From: Desulfitobacterium sp050251735
GTDB taxonomy: Bacteria; Bacillota; Desulfitobacteriia; Desulfitobacteriales; Desulfitobacteriaceae
Assembly: GCA_050251735.1 (NCBI GenBank)
Contig: JBFWMF010000006.1
Location: 62,001 to 126,000, forward strand
Length of the DNA stretch: 64,000 bases
Direction: 5' to 3'
The notes under the pieces are model-generated. The model did no database searches, was not told the DNA's origin, and was given only the letters and a program-made list of their open reading frames with translations. Position numbers and translations under genes: made by a program. Shown piece by piece: positions 8,227 to 15,144 of the stretch (positions are counted from its first letter, which is position 1; every line of letters starts with the position of its first letter).

Positions 8227-8733
8227 ATGGCTTGGCGAGAATCACGGCTTATGCAGGTTATTTGGACCGTACTAAGGGTTTATGTGGGATGGGAATGGTT
8301 TAGTCATGGCCTCGATAAAGTATTTGGAGCAAGTTCTGCTGTTTGGGTTGGACCGCAAGCCGGCACGGCAGTGACAGGTTTTCTGAATGCTGCCTTAGCC
8401 AAGACGGGCGGCCAACATCCAGATGTCCAAGGTTGGTATGCTACTTTCATCGAAAATGTTGCTTTGCCGAATGCCACCTTTTTTGGTTATGTAGTGGCTT
8501 GGGGTGAATTGTTAGTTGGCTTAGGGCTTATTCTTGGCTTCCTTACTTCCCTTGCCCTCCTATCCGCCATATTAATGAACTTAAGCTATCTATTAGCCGG
8601 AGCAGTCAGTACTAATCCAGTGATGCTTTTTTGGGAAGGAGTGCTTCTCTGGGCCGGTGCCGCTGCTTACTATTGGGGTGTAGATCGAGTCTTCCTTCCC
8701 CGCTGGAAGAAGTGGCGATTGGCAAAGGGATAG
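8227..8733 (+). CDS. DoxX family membrane protein
   Basis: A protein of 168 residues with four hydrophobic helices and the DoxX/DoxD pattern (VLRVYVGWEWFSHGLDK near the N-terminus, GELLVGLGLILG in the middle, GVDRVFLPRWKKW at the end). The family is related to the small subunit of thiosulfate:quinone oxidoreductase, but most members have no assigned reaction. CTGGAGGGA decides the ATG at 8227 over the upstream TTG. A second paralogue sits at 27431. It is placed directly after manganese catalase, so a link to oxidative stress is possible. Confidence 0.85.
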   Translation: MAWRESRLMQVIWTVLRVYVGWEWFSHGLDKVFGASSAVWVGPQAGTAVTGFLNAALAKTGGQHPDVQGWYATFIENVALPNATFFGYVVAWGELLVGLGLILGFLTSLALLSAILMNLSYLLAGAVSTNPVMLFWEGVLLWAGAAAYYWGVDRVFLPRWKKWRLAKG

Positions 8734-8770
8734 TAAAGCTGTCTACGTACACATGGATGTAATTGAAAAG

Positions 8771-8820
8771 ATGCTCTCGAGAGGATTAGGCATCACCCTA
8801 TCTTCAAGAGAGCATTCTTT
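8771..8820. terminator. Bidirectional terminator hairpin between doxX and trmO
   Basis: ATGCTCTC at 8771-8778 pairs with GAGAGCAT at 8808-8815. It is flanked by AAAAG on the left and TTCTTT on the right, so it could serve both convergent genes. Confidence 0.6.
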
Positions 8821-8828
8821 GAGTTTTA

Positions 8829-9446
8829 TCAATCTTTGTGTTTATGCTCGTGAACGTGGTCGTGTTTATGCTCGTGAACGTGGTCGTGTTTATGCTGATG
8901 ATCATGATCGTGTTTGTGCTCGTGAGCATGGTCGTGCTCGTGAGCATGGTCGTGCTCGTGGTCAAGATCCAAGTAGTGTGCTAATCGATGCTCCTTATCA
9001 GGAAGGGTATCCATCCACCCGTCATTGGCATCGACTTTACTATCCAGTGTTTTAAAATACGGCTTGATATCTAAGAGTGGAGTGCCATTATAGACATCAA
9101 TGCCTGAGATCAGAATCTCATGCCCTTCAATGCCTTTTAGCTCCACGACACTCAAGCCGATCGGATTTGGGCGGCGAGGTGTGCGACTGGCAAAAACTCC
9201 GACTTCCAACTCAGGGGCAAAGGGTGGGTTAATTTTTAAGCTTTGTTCAGAGACTTTGTCTAGATAGAAAAGAACTGTGATATAACGAAAAGACGCAAGA
9301 GAATCTAGTCCGTCGGTGTATTCTGGATCGAGACTAATCCAAAACTCCCCAGGCGCATTTTGATGAGGTTGATTAGGTATCGGAAGAGAAGGCAGATAGG
9401 GGGTATGAATAGTACCAATAGCTTGGAATTCAATTTTCATATACAT
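8829..9446 (-). CDS. trmO: TrmO-type tRNA t6A37 methyltransferase with a 42-residue alternating-histidine tail
   Basis: A protein of 205 residues. Residues 1 to about 160 are the TsaA/TrmO beta-barrel with the conserved RTPRRPNPIGLS SAM-binding motif; TrmO N6-methylates threonylcarbamoyl-A37 of tRNA-Thr. After YLDL the protein ends in 21 consecutive X-His pairs (X = D, E, A, K, Q, V), a probable metal-binding extension not part of the TrmO fold. The start overlaps the upstream cooT-like stop (TGATG), suggesting translational coupling. Pairing a nickel protein with a His-rich tail suggests nickel or zinc binding; the physiological role is unknown. Confidence 0.88.
   Translation of the reverse strand: MYMKIEFQAIGTIHTPYLPSLPIPNQPHQNAPGEFWISLDPEYTDGLDSLASFRYITVLFYLDKVSEQSLKINPPFAPELEVGVFASRTPRRPNPIGLSVVELKGIEGHEILISGIDVYNGTPLLDIKPYFKTLDSKVDANDGWMDTLPDKEHRLAHYLDLDHEHDHAHEHDHAHEHKHDHDHQHKHDHVHEHKHDHVHEHKHKD
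8832..8963 (-). repeat. Coding tandem repeats of the X-His tail
   Basis: The histidine tail is encoded by degenerate tandem DNA repeats. Two identical 24-bp units lie at 8841-8864 and 8865-8888, and two identical 18-bp units at 8919-8936 and 8937-8954. Every second codon is CAC or CAT on the coding strand. Such DNA can expand or contract by slippage, so tail length may vary among strains. Confidence 0.9.
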
Positions 9447-9634
9447 CAACCTTTCTCAAGCACAATGCGATGATTGAGTAAATTCATATCCTTAATGACT
9501 GCACGAATGAACTTCTGCTTGCCATAGATGTCAACAATCTTTAGTCCTTCTTCATGGGGCTCGATAATATCCACGGCTTCCATAAACAGAACTTCTTCCG
9601 CACCATCTTTTAAATAAGCATTCGCTTCACACAT
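9446..9634 (-). CDS. CooT-like nickel-binding small protein
   Basis: A protein of 62 residues beginning MCEANAYL. CooT family proteins (known from the CO-dehydrogenase maturation locus of Rhodospirillum rubrum) begin with Met-Cys and bind one Ni(II) per dimer through Cys2; the small beta-barrel length fits. The start at 9634 rather than 9640 is supported by spacing from AAGGAGGA (9642-9649) and by placing Cys at position 2. No cooS or cooC is nearby. It is directly coupled to the His-tailed trmO, which strengthens a metal role. Confidence 0.75.
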   Translation of the reverse strand: MCEANAYLKDGAEEVLFMEAVDIIEPHEEGLKIVDIYGKQKFIRAVIKDMNLLNHRIVLEKG

Positions 9635-9661
9635 ATCCATTCCTCCTTGAAATTATTGTGA

Positions 9662-9708
9662 AAAGGCCATGGAGATACCGTTCAAACGGTAAGACCTCCA
9701 TGGCCTTT
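9662..9708 (-). promoter_or_regulatory. Strong leader hairpin upstream of cooT-like gene
   Basis: A 13-bp perfect stem (AAAGGCCATGGAG, arms 9662-9674 and 9696-9708) with an inner ACCGT/ACGGT helix sits 13 bp upstream of the cooT ribosome site; no gene on either strand ends here. On the minus strand it is followed by four T. It may be an attenuator or a regulatory RNA element; the signal is unknown. Confidence 0.4.
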
Positions 9709-9838
9709 ACTTCCATCCATTTTTATATATTCTTTATTCTTCATACAAATGAAATTTCCTTCTCGGGTTTACATGTTTCTCTGGGAAACGGGAATTTTAA
9801 TAGATGTATTTAACAAGCTATTAGGGAGGTGTAATTAT

Positions 9839-10054
9839 ATGCCAATGATTCATTTCGACGGTCCCGAACTTTCCATGGATCAGAAGCGGAGCCTAATTCA
9901 CGGTATATCTCAAGCTGCTTCTCAAGCAACCGGTTTGCCCATGGCGTCTTTTACAGTTGTTCTCGACGAACATAAGTATAGTAATTTCGGTATTGGTGGA
10001 GATGTTTTAGTGGAGAGTCCATACTGGGATAAATACAAAGAGATTAAAGATTAA
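9839..10054 (+). CDS. 4-oxalocrotonate tautomerase family protein
   Basis: A protein of 71 residues. After Met removal it begins with Pro (MPMIHFDGPELS), and Pro1 is the catalytic base of this superfamily. It contains the typical helix and second strand (QKRSLIHGISQAASQATGLP, SFTVVLDEH). Tautomerases of this size act as small oligomers on keto-enol substrates; the substrate is not predictable. The start at 9839 follows AGGGAGG; the longer frame would bury the catalytic proline. A terminator follows immediately. Confidence 0.85.
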   Translation: MPMIHFDGPELSMDQKRSLIHGISQAASQATGLPMASFTVVLDEHKYSNFGIGGDVLVESPYWDKYKEIKD

Positions 10055-10064
10055 GACGTGATCT

Positions 10065-10105
10065 AATAAAAGCCGGTAGGTAACTGCCGGCTTTTATTAT
10101 TTTGC
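10065..10105 (+). terminator. Rho-independent terminator
   Basis: AATAAAAGCCGGTAG pairs with CTGCCGGCTTTTATT across a 4-nt loop and is followed by T-rich sequence, directly after the tautomerase gene. Confidence 0.92.
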
Positions 10106-10181
10106 CTGAAGATACTATTGAAAAAAGATGAATTTTGGTGGATGATTAGGGAAATAAGAGAAAATAAGAGAAGGTGAAAAT

Positions 10182-11342
10182 ATGCAAAAGAAATTAGAAA
10201 GTATCTTGCAAAAAAGAGATTGGTCTGGGGGCAGTGACACTCTAAGGGAGAAAAATTGCATTCGTAGCCTCATGAGCAGGATTTATGTGAAGGATGGCTT
10301 GATGTTTTGGCGGACAGTGGAAGCCTTGGGTGTAGCTGCTGCTTTGGTAGAAGAGCAGAATAAAGGTTACGCCGCTGAGCTGATCAGGAGATACTTCTGG
10401 TCCTTAAATGATGAATCCGGCGGAACAGCCTGGAATGCTTCTGAGGCGATCGGTAGTATCATGGTCCATAACCCGAAAGAATGCGGACATTTTAATTGGC
10501 AGTTAGCAAATCTCAGCGATGATGAGAGCTTGCAAGTGGGTGCTCTTTGGGGATTATGTCATCTTGCGATTGTCCTTCCGCAAGCAGTGGACCCGGTTTT
10601 CGAGAAAGTCTGTCCTTTTCTATCTGCAGAGGATGCCGAGTTAAGAGGCTTAGCGGTTTGGATTTTTTCTTTAATGGAGAATTATGCGCAAGCTGAGGAA
10701 AAGTGGGAGATTCCCGAAGATCTAAAGAAAGAACTAGAGCAGGATCATTCGATTATCGAGATCTATATCGATGGCGAATTGCAATCATTTAAAGTTTCGG
10801 AGTTGTTGAAGAAGGAAGTCATTACTTTCTGCACTAAAGAATTCCAACAAGGAGACTTTAACTGGAGTATTTGTATTGCTAGCTCACAAAAAGGACTCTG
10901 CTGGTTGAGCATTGGTAACCCGGAAACGGAGGAAAGTGAACTTAGGGCCTGGGCTAAAAAACAAGCGCCAGGGGCACTTGTCCTGCCGAGAATGCATCCC
11001 AATAGCGAAGTGATAACCCAATTGACTGAGTACCTTGCCGGAAGTCGTCAAGAGTTTACTATCCCCATTGATTCCCGCGGGACACCCTTTCAACAAAAGG
11101 TCTGGGAAGAGCTAAGAAGAATCCCTTATGGAGAAACAAGGAGTTATGGAGAAATTGCTCAAAATGTAGGTAATCCTAAAGGCCCACGAGCTGTAGGTAT
11201 GGCCAATAATAAGAATCCTATCGGCATTATAACCCCTTGTCATCGGGTGGTCGGAAAAAGCGGCGATTTGGTCGGCTATGCCAGTGGTCTTGATCATAAA
11301 GAACGTCTCCTCAGCTTGGAGGCTTCCCATCACCAAAAATAG
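10182..11342 (+). CDS. Fusion of DVU0298-like alpha-helical domain with O6-alkylguanine-DNA alkyltransferase
   Basis: A protein of 386 residues with two parts. Residues 1 to about 215 are alpha-helical, HEAT-like, with the SGGTAWNASEAIGSIM segment characteristic of DVU0298-type proteins. Residues about 290-386 are a complete alkyltransferase domain: GTPFQQKVWEELRRIPYGE, the YGEIAQ region, and the acceptor Cys353 in PCHRV. It would remove O6-alkyl groups from guanine, becoming inactive after one event. The ATG follows AAGGTGA. The N-terminal module might bring a partner or sense damage; this is inference. Confidence 0.85.
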   Translation: MQKKLESILQKRDWSGGSDTLREKNCIRSLMSRIYVKDGLMFWRTVEALGVAAALVEEQNKGYAAELIRRYFWSLNDESGGTAWNASEAIGSIMVHNPKECGHFNWQLANLSDDESLQVGALWGLCHLAIVLPQAVDPVFEKVCPFLSAEDAELRGLAVWIFSLMENYAQAEEKWEIPEDLKKELEQDHSIIEIYIDGELQSFKVSELLKKEVITFCTKEFQQGDFNWSICIASSQKGLCWLSIGNPETEESELRAWAKKQAPGALVLPRMHPNSEVITQLTEYLAGSRQEFTIPIDSRGTPFQQKVWEELRRIPYGETRSYGEIAQNVGNPKGPRAVGMANNKNPIGIITPCHRVVGKSGDLVGYASGLDHKERLLSLEASHHQK

Positions 11343-11391
11343 CGAGAATTGGGGAAGATAGTTTAATTTTACAAGAGTGGAGGGTGCAACT

Positions 11392-11772
11392 TTGAATGGG
11401 AAGGAAATGTTTCAAGGCTTAGCCCATATTGGGATTAAGACTGTGGATATGAACCGGGCTGTGGCCTTTTACGAAGATGTCTTAGGATTTGATCTGATCG
11501 AGAGGATTAAACCGGGGAACGTTGAGCTTATTTTCATGAAATTTGGGGAGAATGTTATTGAGCTTATTGAAATTGATGATCAACGCAAATTCGAAGATGG
11601 TGCGGTCAATCACCTTGCCCTAAGGGTAGAGGATATCTTCCAGGCAGTGACTTGGTTGAAGGATCACCATGTAGAGTGTATCAATGAAGAACCTCGGGAA
11701 ATGGGGGAAGGGCGCTTTAACTTTTTCTTTCGAGGCCCCTCCGGAGAAAAACTCGAACTATATCAAGGTTAA
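11392..11772 (+). CDS. VOC (glyoxalase/bleomycin resistance) family protein
   Basis: A protein of 126 residues starting at TTG 11392, chosen for its 7-nt spacing from GGAGGG. It has the paired beta-alpha-beta-beta-beta fold with putative metal ligands His (LAHIGIKT), Glu (VIELIE), His (VNHLALRV) and Glu (KLELYQ), as in glyoxalase I and methylmalonyl-CoA epimerase. The substrate is not identifiable. It lies in a same-strand run between the alkyltransferase fusion and a radical SAM gene, with short gaps. Confidence 0.8.
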   Translation: MNGKEMFQGLAHIGIKTVDMNRAVAFYEDVLGFDLIERIKPGNVELIFMKFGENVIELIEIDDQRKFEDGAVNHLALRVEDIFQAVTWLKDHHVECINEEPREMGEGRFNFFFRGPSGEKLELYQG

Positions 11773-11809
11773 TTGGTAGTGAACCAAGGAAAGTGGAGGC
11801 TATATTAAG

Positions 11810-12772
11810 TTGAGTTACCGAAGCGAGGGAAAAACGAGCTTTAATTGGCAAAATGGAGAGAAACGTTATTATACATTAAATCAGCATTTGCGAGATCATT
11901 TTGGAGATAAGGTCTTTAAGGTATCTCTGGATGCGGGATTTACCTGCCCAAACCGTGATGGTCGAGTGGGGCAAGGAGGCTGCATCTACTGCAGTGCACG
12001 GGGCTCTGGAGATTTTGCCGGGCAAGCAGAGCAGTCCATTCATGATCAGTTCAGTGCGGTTAAGGAAGTTATGAGTCGTAAATGGTCTCAAGCCAAATAT
12101 CTGGCTTATTTTCAAGCATATACCAATACCTATGCCCCTGTCGAACGCCTGCGAGCGGTTTATGAGCAAGCTTTGCAGGAAGTGGGGGTAGTGGGACTGT
12201 CCATTGCTACCCGCCCGGATTGCTTGCCGGAAGGGGTTTTGGATTATTTAGAAGAGTTGAATGAGAGGACCTATCTATGGGTGGAGTTAGGACTACAGAG
12301 CATTCATGACCGTACCATGGCATGGGTAGGCCGGGGGCACACCTATGAGGATTTTCTGCGGGGGCTAGAAAAATTGCGCCAAAGAAATATTCGAGTTTGT
12401 GCTCATTTGATATACGGGCTACCGGGGGAAACCCTAGAGGATATGTTTGATTCTGCCCAAGCCGTCGCTAAGCTCGATCTGCAAGGGCTCAAGCTTCACC
12501 TTCTCCATGTCCTGCGTGGAACACCACTGGCCAAAATATACGAAGACAATCCGTTTCCTTTACTCTCTCAGGAAGAATATATTAAGCTGATTTGTAAAAC
12601 CCTAGAAATTCTTCCCGCCCAGATGGTTATACACCGTTTAACAGGAGACGCTCCGCGACAGGATCTAATCGCCCCTCTTTGGAGTCTCAAGAAGTGGGAG
12701 ATTCTTAACAGTATCGATCAGGAGTTAGAAAGACAAGAAACTTGGCAAGGGAAGAAGGCAATTAATGGTTAG
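11810..12772 (+). CDS. Radical SAM protein, YhcC/TIGR01212 family
   Basis: A protein of 320 residues. The 4Fe-4S motif is the long-spacing form of this family: Cys in FTCPNRDG followed by GGCIYC (C-x10-C-x2-C). The TIM-barrel segments that follow (GLSIATRPDCLP, LWVELGLQSIHD, HLIYGLPGET) are typical. The biochemical role is not established for the family. The TTG start has GGAGG 10 nt upstream. Its last 11 nt overlap the end of the convergent aminomutase gene. Confidence 0.85.
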   Translation: MSYRSEGKTSFNWQNGEKRYYTLNQHLRDHFGDKVFKVSLDAGFTCPNRDGRVGQGGCIYCSARGSGDFAGQAEQSIHDQFSAVKEVMSRKWSQAKYLAYFQAYTNTYAPVERLRAVYEQALQEVGVVGLSIATRPDCLPEGVLDYLEELNERTYLWVELGLQSIHDRTMAWVGRGHTYEDFLRGLEKLRQRNIRVCAHLIYGLPGETLEDMFDSAQAVAKLDLQGLKLHLLHVLRGTPLAKIYEDNPFPLLSQEEYIKLICKTLEILPAQMVIHRLTGDAPRQDLIAPLWSLKKWEILNSIDQELERQETWQGKKAING

Positions 12773-14003
12773 GGTAATGAACAATTTTTCCTTCCCAGGT
12801 TCTCAGAATAGCTTCATGCTCATTAAGGGAAACAAGGTATTGAGGTAGAATCGGGGTTTTACCGCCCCCACCCGGGGCGTTAATGATATAAGTCGGAATT
12901 GCCATACCTGAGGTATAGCCTCGCAAGTGATCCATAATCTCTAAACCGTCTTGAATACGGGGAATAAAATGACTCGTTCCTTTGACATTTTTGGCATGGA
13001 AAATATAATAGGGCCGTATCCGTATTTTAAGAAGTTCTTGATTGAGGCGTTTCATAGTATCTGGATGGTCATTAATCCCTTTGAGGAGAACAGCTTGATT
13101 ACCTAAGACGACACCAGCCTTAATTAATCGGTCAACAGCCTTTTTGGTTTCTTCGGTCACTTCTTTGGGATGATTGAACTGAGTATTGATATAAAGGGGT
13201 GGATATTTTTCAAGAACCTCGCATAGGTCTTCGGTAATTCGCATGGGAAGAGTTACGGGGACCCGAGTGCCAATACGTTTTATTTCTACATGGGGAATCC
13301 CATGCAATTCTCCTAGAAGCCAATCCAACATTTGGTCGCTAAGGAGGAGAGCGTCACCCCCTGTTATCAAAACATCGCGAATTTCCGGATTGGAGCGTAC
13401 GTAGTCTAAGGCCGCCTCAAGATTGGCGCGTGTTTCGTGGAGATCTGTTTCCCCGATATTCCGGCGGCGTTGGCAGTGCCGGCAGTACATGGCGCAAAGA
13501 TTAGTAACATTGATAATTAATCGATCAGGATAACGTCGGGTGATACAGGGTGCCGGCGAAGTGAATTCTTCACCCATGGGATCTTCTTCCCCAGAAAGAT
13601 CACGTATTTCTTGGATAGAAGGGAGACTCTGCAGTCGGATAGGATCTAGGGGATCATCCTTATCGATTAGACTCAAATAGTAGGGAGAAACTGCCCATCG
13701 ATAGGCTTTGCCGACTTCACTAATCTCATGAATGTGTTTTATCGTCAGTGGTAACAAAGTGCTTAGAGTTTCTGGACTTTGAATACGGTTCTTGAGCTGC
13801 CACCGCCAATCCTGCCAATGATCAAGGTTGGCATCGAACTGCTCCAGAATAAAATCCCGATTCTTATTGTACTCCTCACTTAAAGCAAGACCGCTGGGAA
13901 TTGTTTCTTTGCATTTAAAGTAAGGCTGAGCCTTTTGCTTTAATTCCAAGGCCCTAGCCAGGGAAGCCTCTTTAGGGTTAGGGGGTAGGAATTCCACTGC
14001 CAT
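12762..14003 (-). CDS. eam: Glutamate 2,3-aminomutase (lysine 2,3-aminomutase family, EAM type)
   Basis: A radical SAM/PLP aminomutase of 413 residues, with CAMYCRHC for the cluster and the C-terminal NAPGGGGK region. In lysine 2,3-aminomutase two Asp residues (293 and 330 in the Clostridium subterminale enzyme) hold the lysine side-chain amine. Here the aligned residues are Lys338 (HAKNVKG instead of QCDLSLG) and Asn375 (IINAPGG instead of VVDAPGG). The 37-residue spacing is identical. Lys/Asn at these sites marks glutamate 2,3-aminomutase (Lys332/Asn369 in the C. difficile enzyme), which makes beta-glutamate, a compatible solute. No ablB acetyltransferase is present. The leader carries a c-di-AMP riboswitch. 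GGAGGT precedes the ATG. Confidence 0.82.
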   Translation of the reverse strand: MAVEFLPPNPKEASLARALELKQKAQPYFKCKETIPSGLALSEEYNKNRDFILEQFDANLDHWQDWRWQLKNRIQSPETLSTLLPLTIKHIHEISEVGKAYRWAVSPYYLSLIDKDDPLDPIRLQSLPSIQEIRDLSGEEDPMGEEFTSPAPCITRRYPDRLIINVTNLCAMYCRHCQRRRNIGETDLHETRANLEAALDYVRSNPEIRDVLITGGDALLLSDQMLDWLLGELHGIPHVEIKRIGTRVPVTLPMRITEDLCEVLEKYPPLYINTQFNHPKEVTEETKKAVDRLIKAGVVLGNQAVLLKGINDHPDTMKRLNQELLKIRIRPYYIFHAKNVKGTSHFIPRIQDGLEIMDHLRGYTSGMAIPTYIINAPGGGGKTPILPQYLVSLNEHEAILRTWEGKIVHYPNH

Positions 14004-14052
14004 AACGTTTACCTCCTCTATTCGTACTTGAGAGCCACCGCGTTTCTTTAAG

Positions 14053-14082
14053 ACAAATAAAAAAGAACCGATACGGTTCCCA
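14053..14082 (-). terminator. Riboswitch-controlled terminator before eam
   Basis: On the minus strand GGAACCG-TAT-CGGTTC is followed by TTTTTTATTT, immediately downstream of the riboswitch and upstream of the eam ribosome site. This is the expected place for an expression-platform terminator. Confidence 0.8.
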
Positions 14083-14098
14083 AAGCAAAGTATTTATA

Positions 14099-14243
14099 CA
14101 TAAGCAGGTGCTTTCACCCTTTCATGTGTCTCAGTGCTGACGAGGTTAGCTGACGGATTCGAGCTGAAACATGCTCTACGCTATGAAGCGATTCACCCCA
14201 CGATTGGTTCCCCCGTTTTCCCTTTGGGAAATTAAGCCTTATG
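14099..14243 (-). ncRNA. c-di-AMP riboswitch (ydaO-yuaA class)
   Basis: The minus strand shows conserved ydaO-class blocks in order: AACGGGGGAACC, GGGGTGAATCGC, GCGTAGAGCATG, and CGAATCCGTCAGCTAACCTC. The ends CATAAGG and GCTTATG can form the closing helix. A terminator follows. In this class, ligand binding normally stops expression, so high c-di-AMP should reduce the aminomutase. The boundaries are approximate. Confidence 0.9.
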
Positions 14244-14471
14244 AAGTTGCATAACTAACAACTTAATAGTAACATATAGGTTGGTGGTAGTCAATTGCCG
14301 ATTTATTTACATCTGATTTTTTACATTGCTCACGACTGGAATTGTGATTTATCTGCTTAGAAAGGTCTCAAAGAGATGGTTGATATGGAGATAAGCTATT
14401 ATGTATTAAAAAATTCATGTTCATTATAGTAGTCATTGTTGCTAAGATATGAAATCAAGGAGAGGAATCAT

Positions 14472-15110
14472 ATGGATCATCAAGCACGTTATCAAGAAAT
14501 CGCAATAGATATTGCTCACTCCATCGTTTTGGGAGAATATCGGGAAGGTGAAAAGATTCATGGACGCTCAACCTTAGCCGGACGTTATAATGTGTCTCCG
14601 GAGACGATTCGGCGATCCATCGCCATACTTCAAACTATGGGAGTCGTGATGGTGAGTCAAGGAGTGGGGATTACGGTGGTCTCTAAAAGTATGGCGGAGA
14701 AATTCATGCGTGGTTTTGACCAAAAAGCAGAAGTACAAGTTTACTTTGATGAGATGAAGAAATTGATGGAGCAGAGACGGGAGATCGATGCAAAAATTGA
14801 TGCGCACCTAACGAAAATCATCAATTATACGGATCGCCTGGCTAGCCGTTGGATGGATGTGGCCGAAATTGAAATCGTCCAAAGATCAAGTGCTAAAGGG
14901 AAAACCTTAAGCGATTTGAAATTGCGCGAGAGAACCGGCCTGACTGTGGTTGCCGTGGTGAGAAGTGGCATCGAACAGTTCTCACCGGGGGCAGAGTTTG
15001 TCTTGGCTGAGGGAGATATACTCCTTGTCGTAGGCTCTGAACAAGGTAAGGAGAAACTCCAGGAAATCCTCGGTGAAGATACAGGAAGTGGATTGGCATC
15101 TGTCGAATAG
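14472..15110 (+). CDS. BusR-like GntR/RCK_C transcription regulator, probable c-di-AMP sensor
   Basis: A protein of 212 residues: a GntR-type winged helix-turn-helix (about 5-70; GRSTLAGRYNVSPETIRRS), a coiled-coil linker (about 80-125), and a C-terminal RCK_C/TrkA-C domain (about 130-205; GLTVVAVVRSG, EFVLAEGDILLVVGSEQ). This architecture and length match BusR, the c-di-AMP-activated repressor of osmolyte import in lactic bacteria. The start at 14472 follows AAGGAGAGG. It is divergent from the c-di-AMP-riboswitch/eam unit, so transcriptional control of eam by this protein is a reasonable inference. The intergenic region 14244-14471 would hold its operator. Confidence 0.85.
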   Translation: MDHQARYQEIAIDIAHSIVLGEYREGEKIHGRSTLAGRYNVSPETIRRSIAILQTMGVVMVSQGVGITVVSKSMAEKFMRGFDQKAEVQVYFDEMKKLMEQRREIDAKIDAHLTKIINYTDRLASRWMDVAEIEIVQRSSAKGKTLSDLKLRERTGLTVVAVVRSGIEQFSPGAEFVLAEGDILLVVGSEQGKEKLQEILGEDTGSGLASVE

Positions 15111-15144
15111 TCTAATAATTCGAGATGAAGATGAGGGATGATGG

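Noticed and set aside
8841..8954. CRISPR-like tandem repeats
   Set aside because: Units are 24 and 18 bp without spacers and encode the X-His tail in frame.
8753..9055. Plus-strand frame with arginine-rich repeats (RERGRVYA)
   Set aside because: It is the antisense of the TrmO histidine tail; codon pattern, ribosome site and homology all support the minus-strand gene.
12762..14003. Lysine 2,3-aminomutase with N-acetyl-beta-lysine synthesis
   Set aside because: Both lysine-binding Asp are replaced by Lys and Asn, and no ablB acetyltransferase is adjacent.
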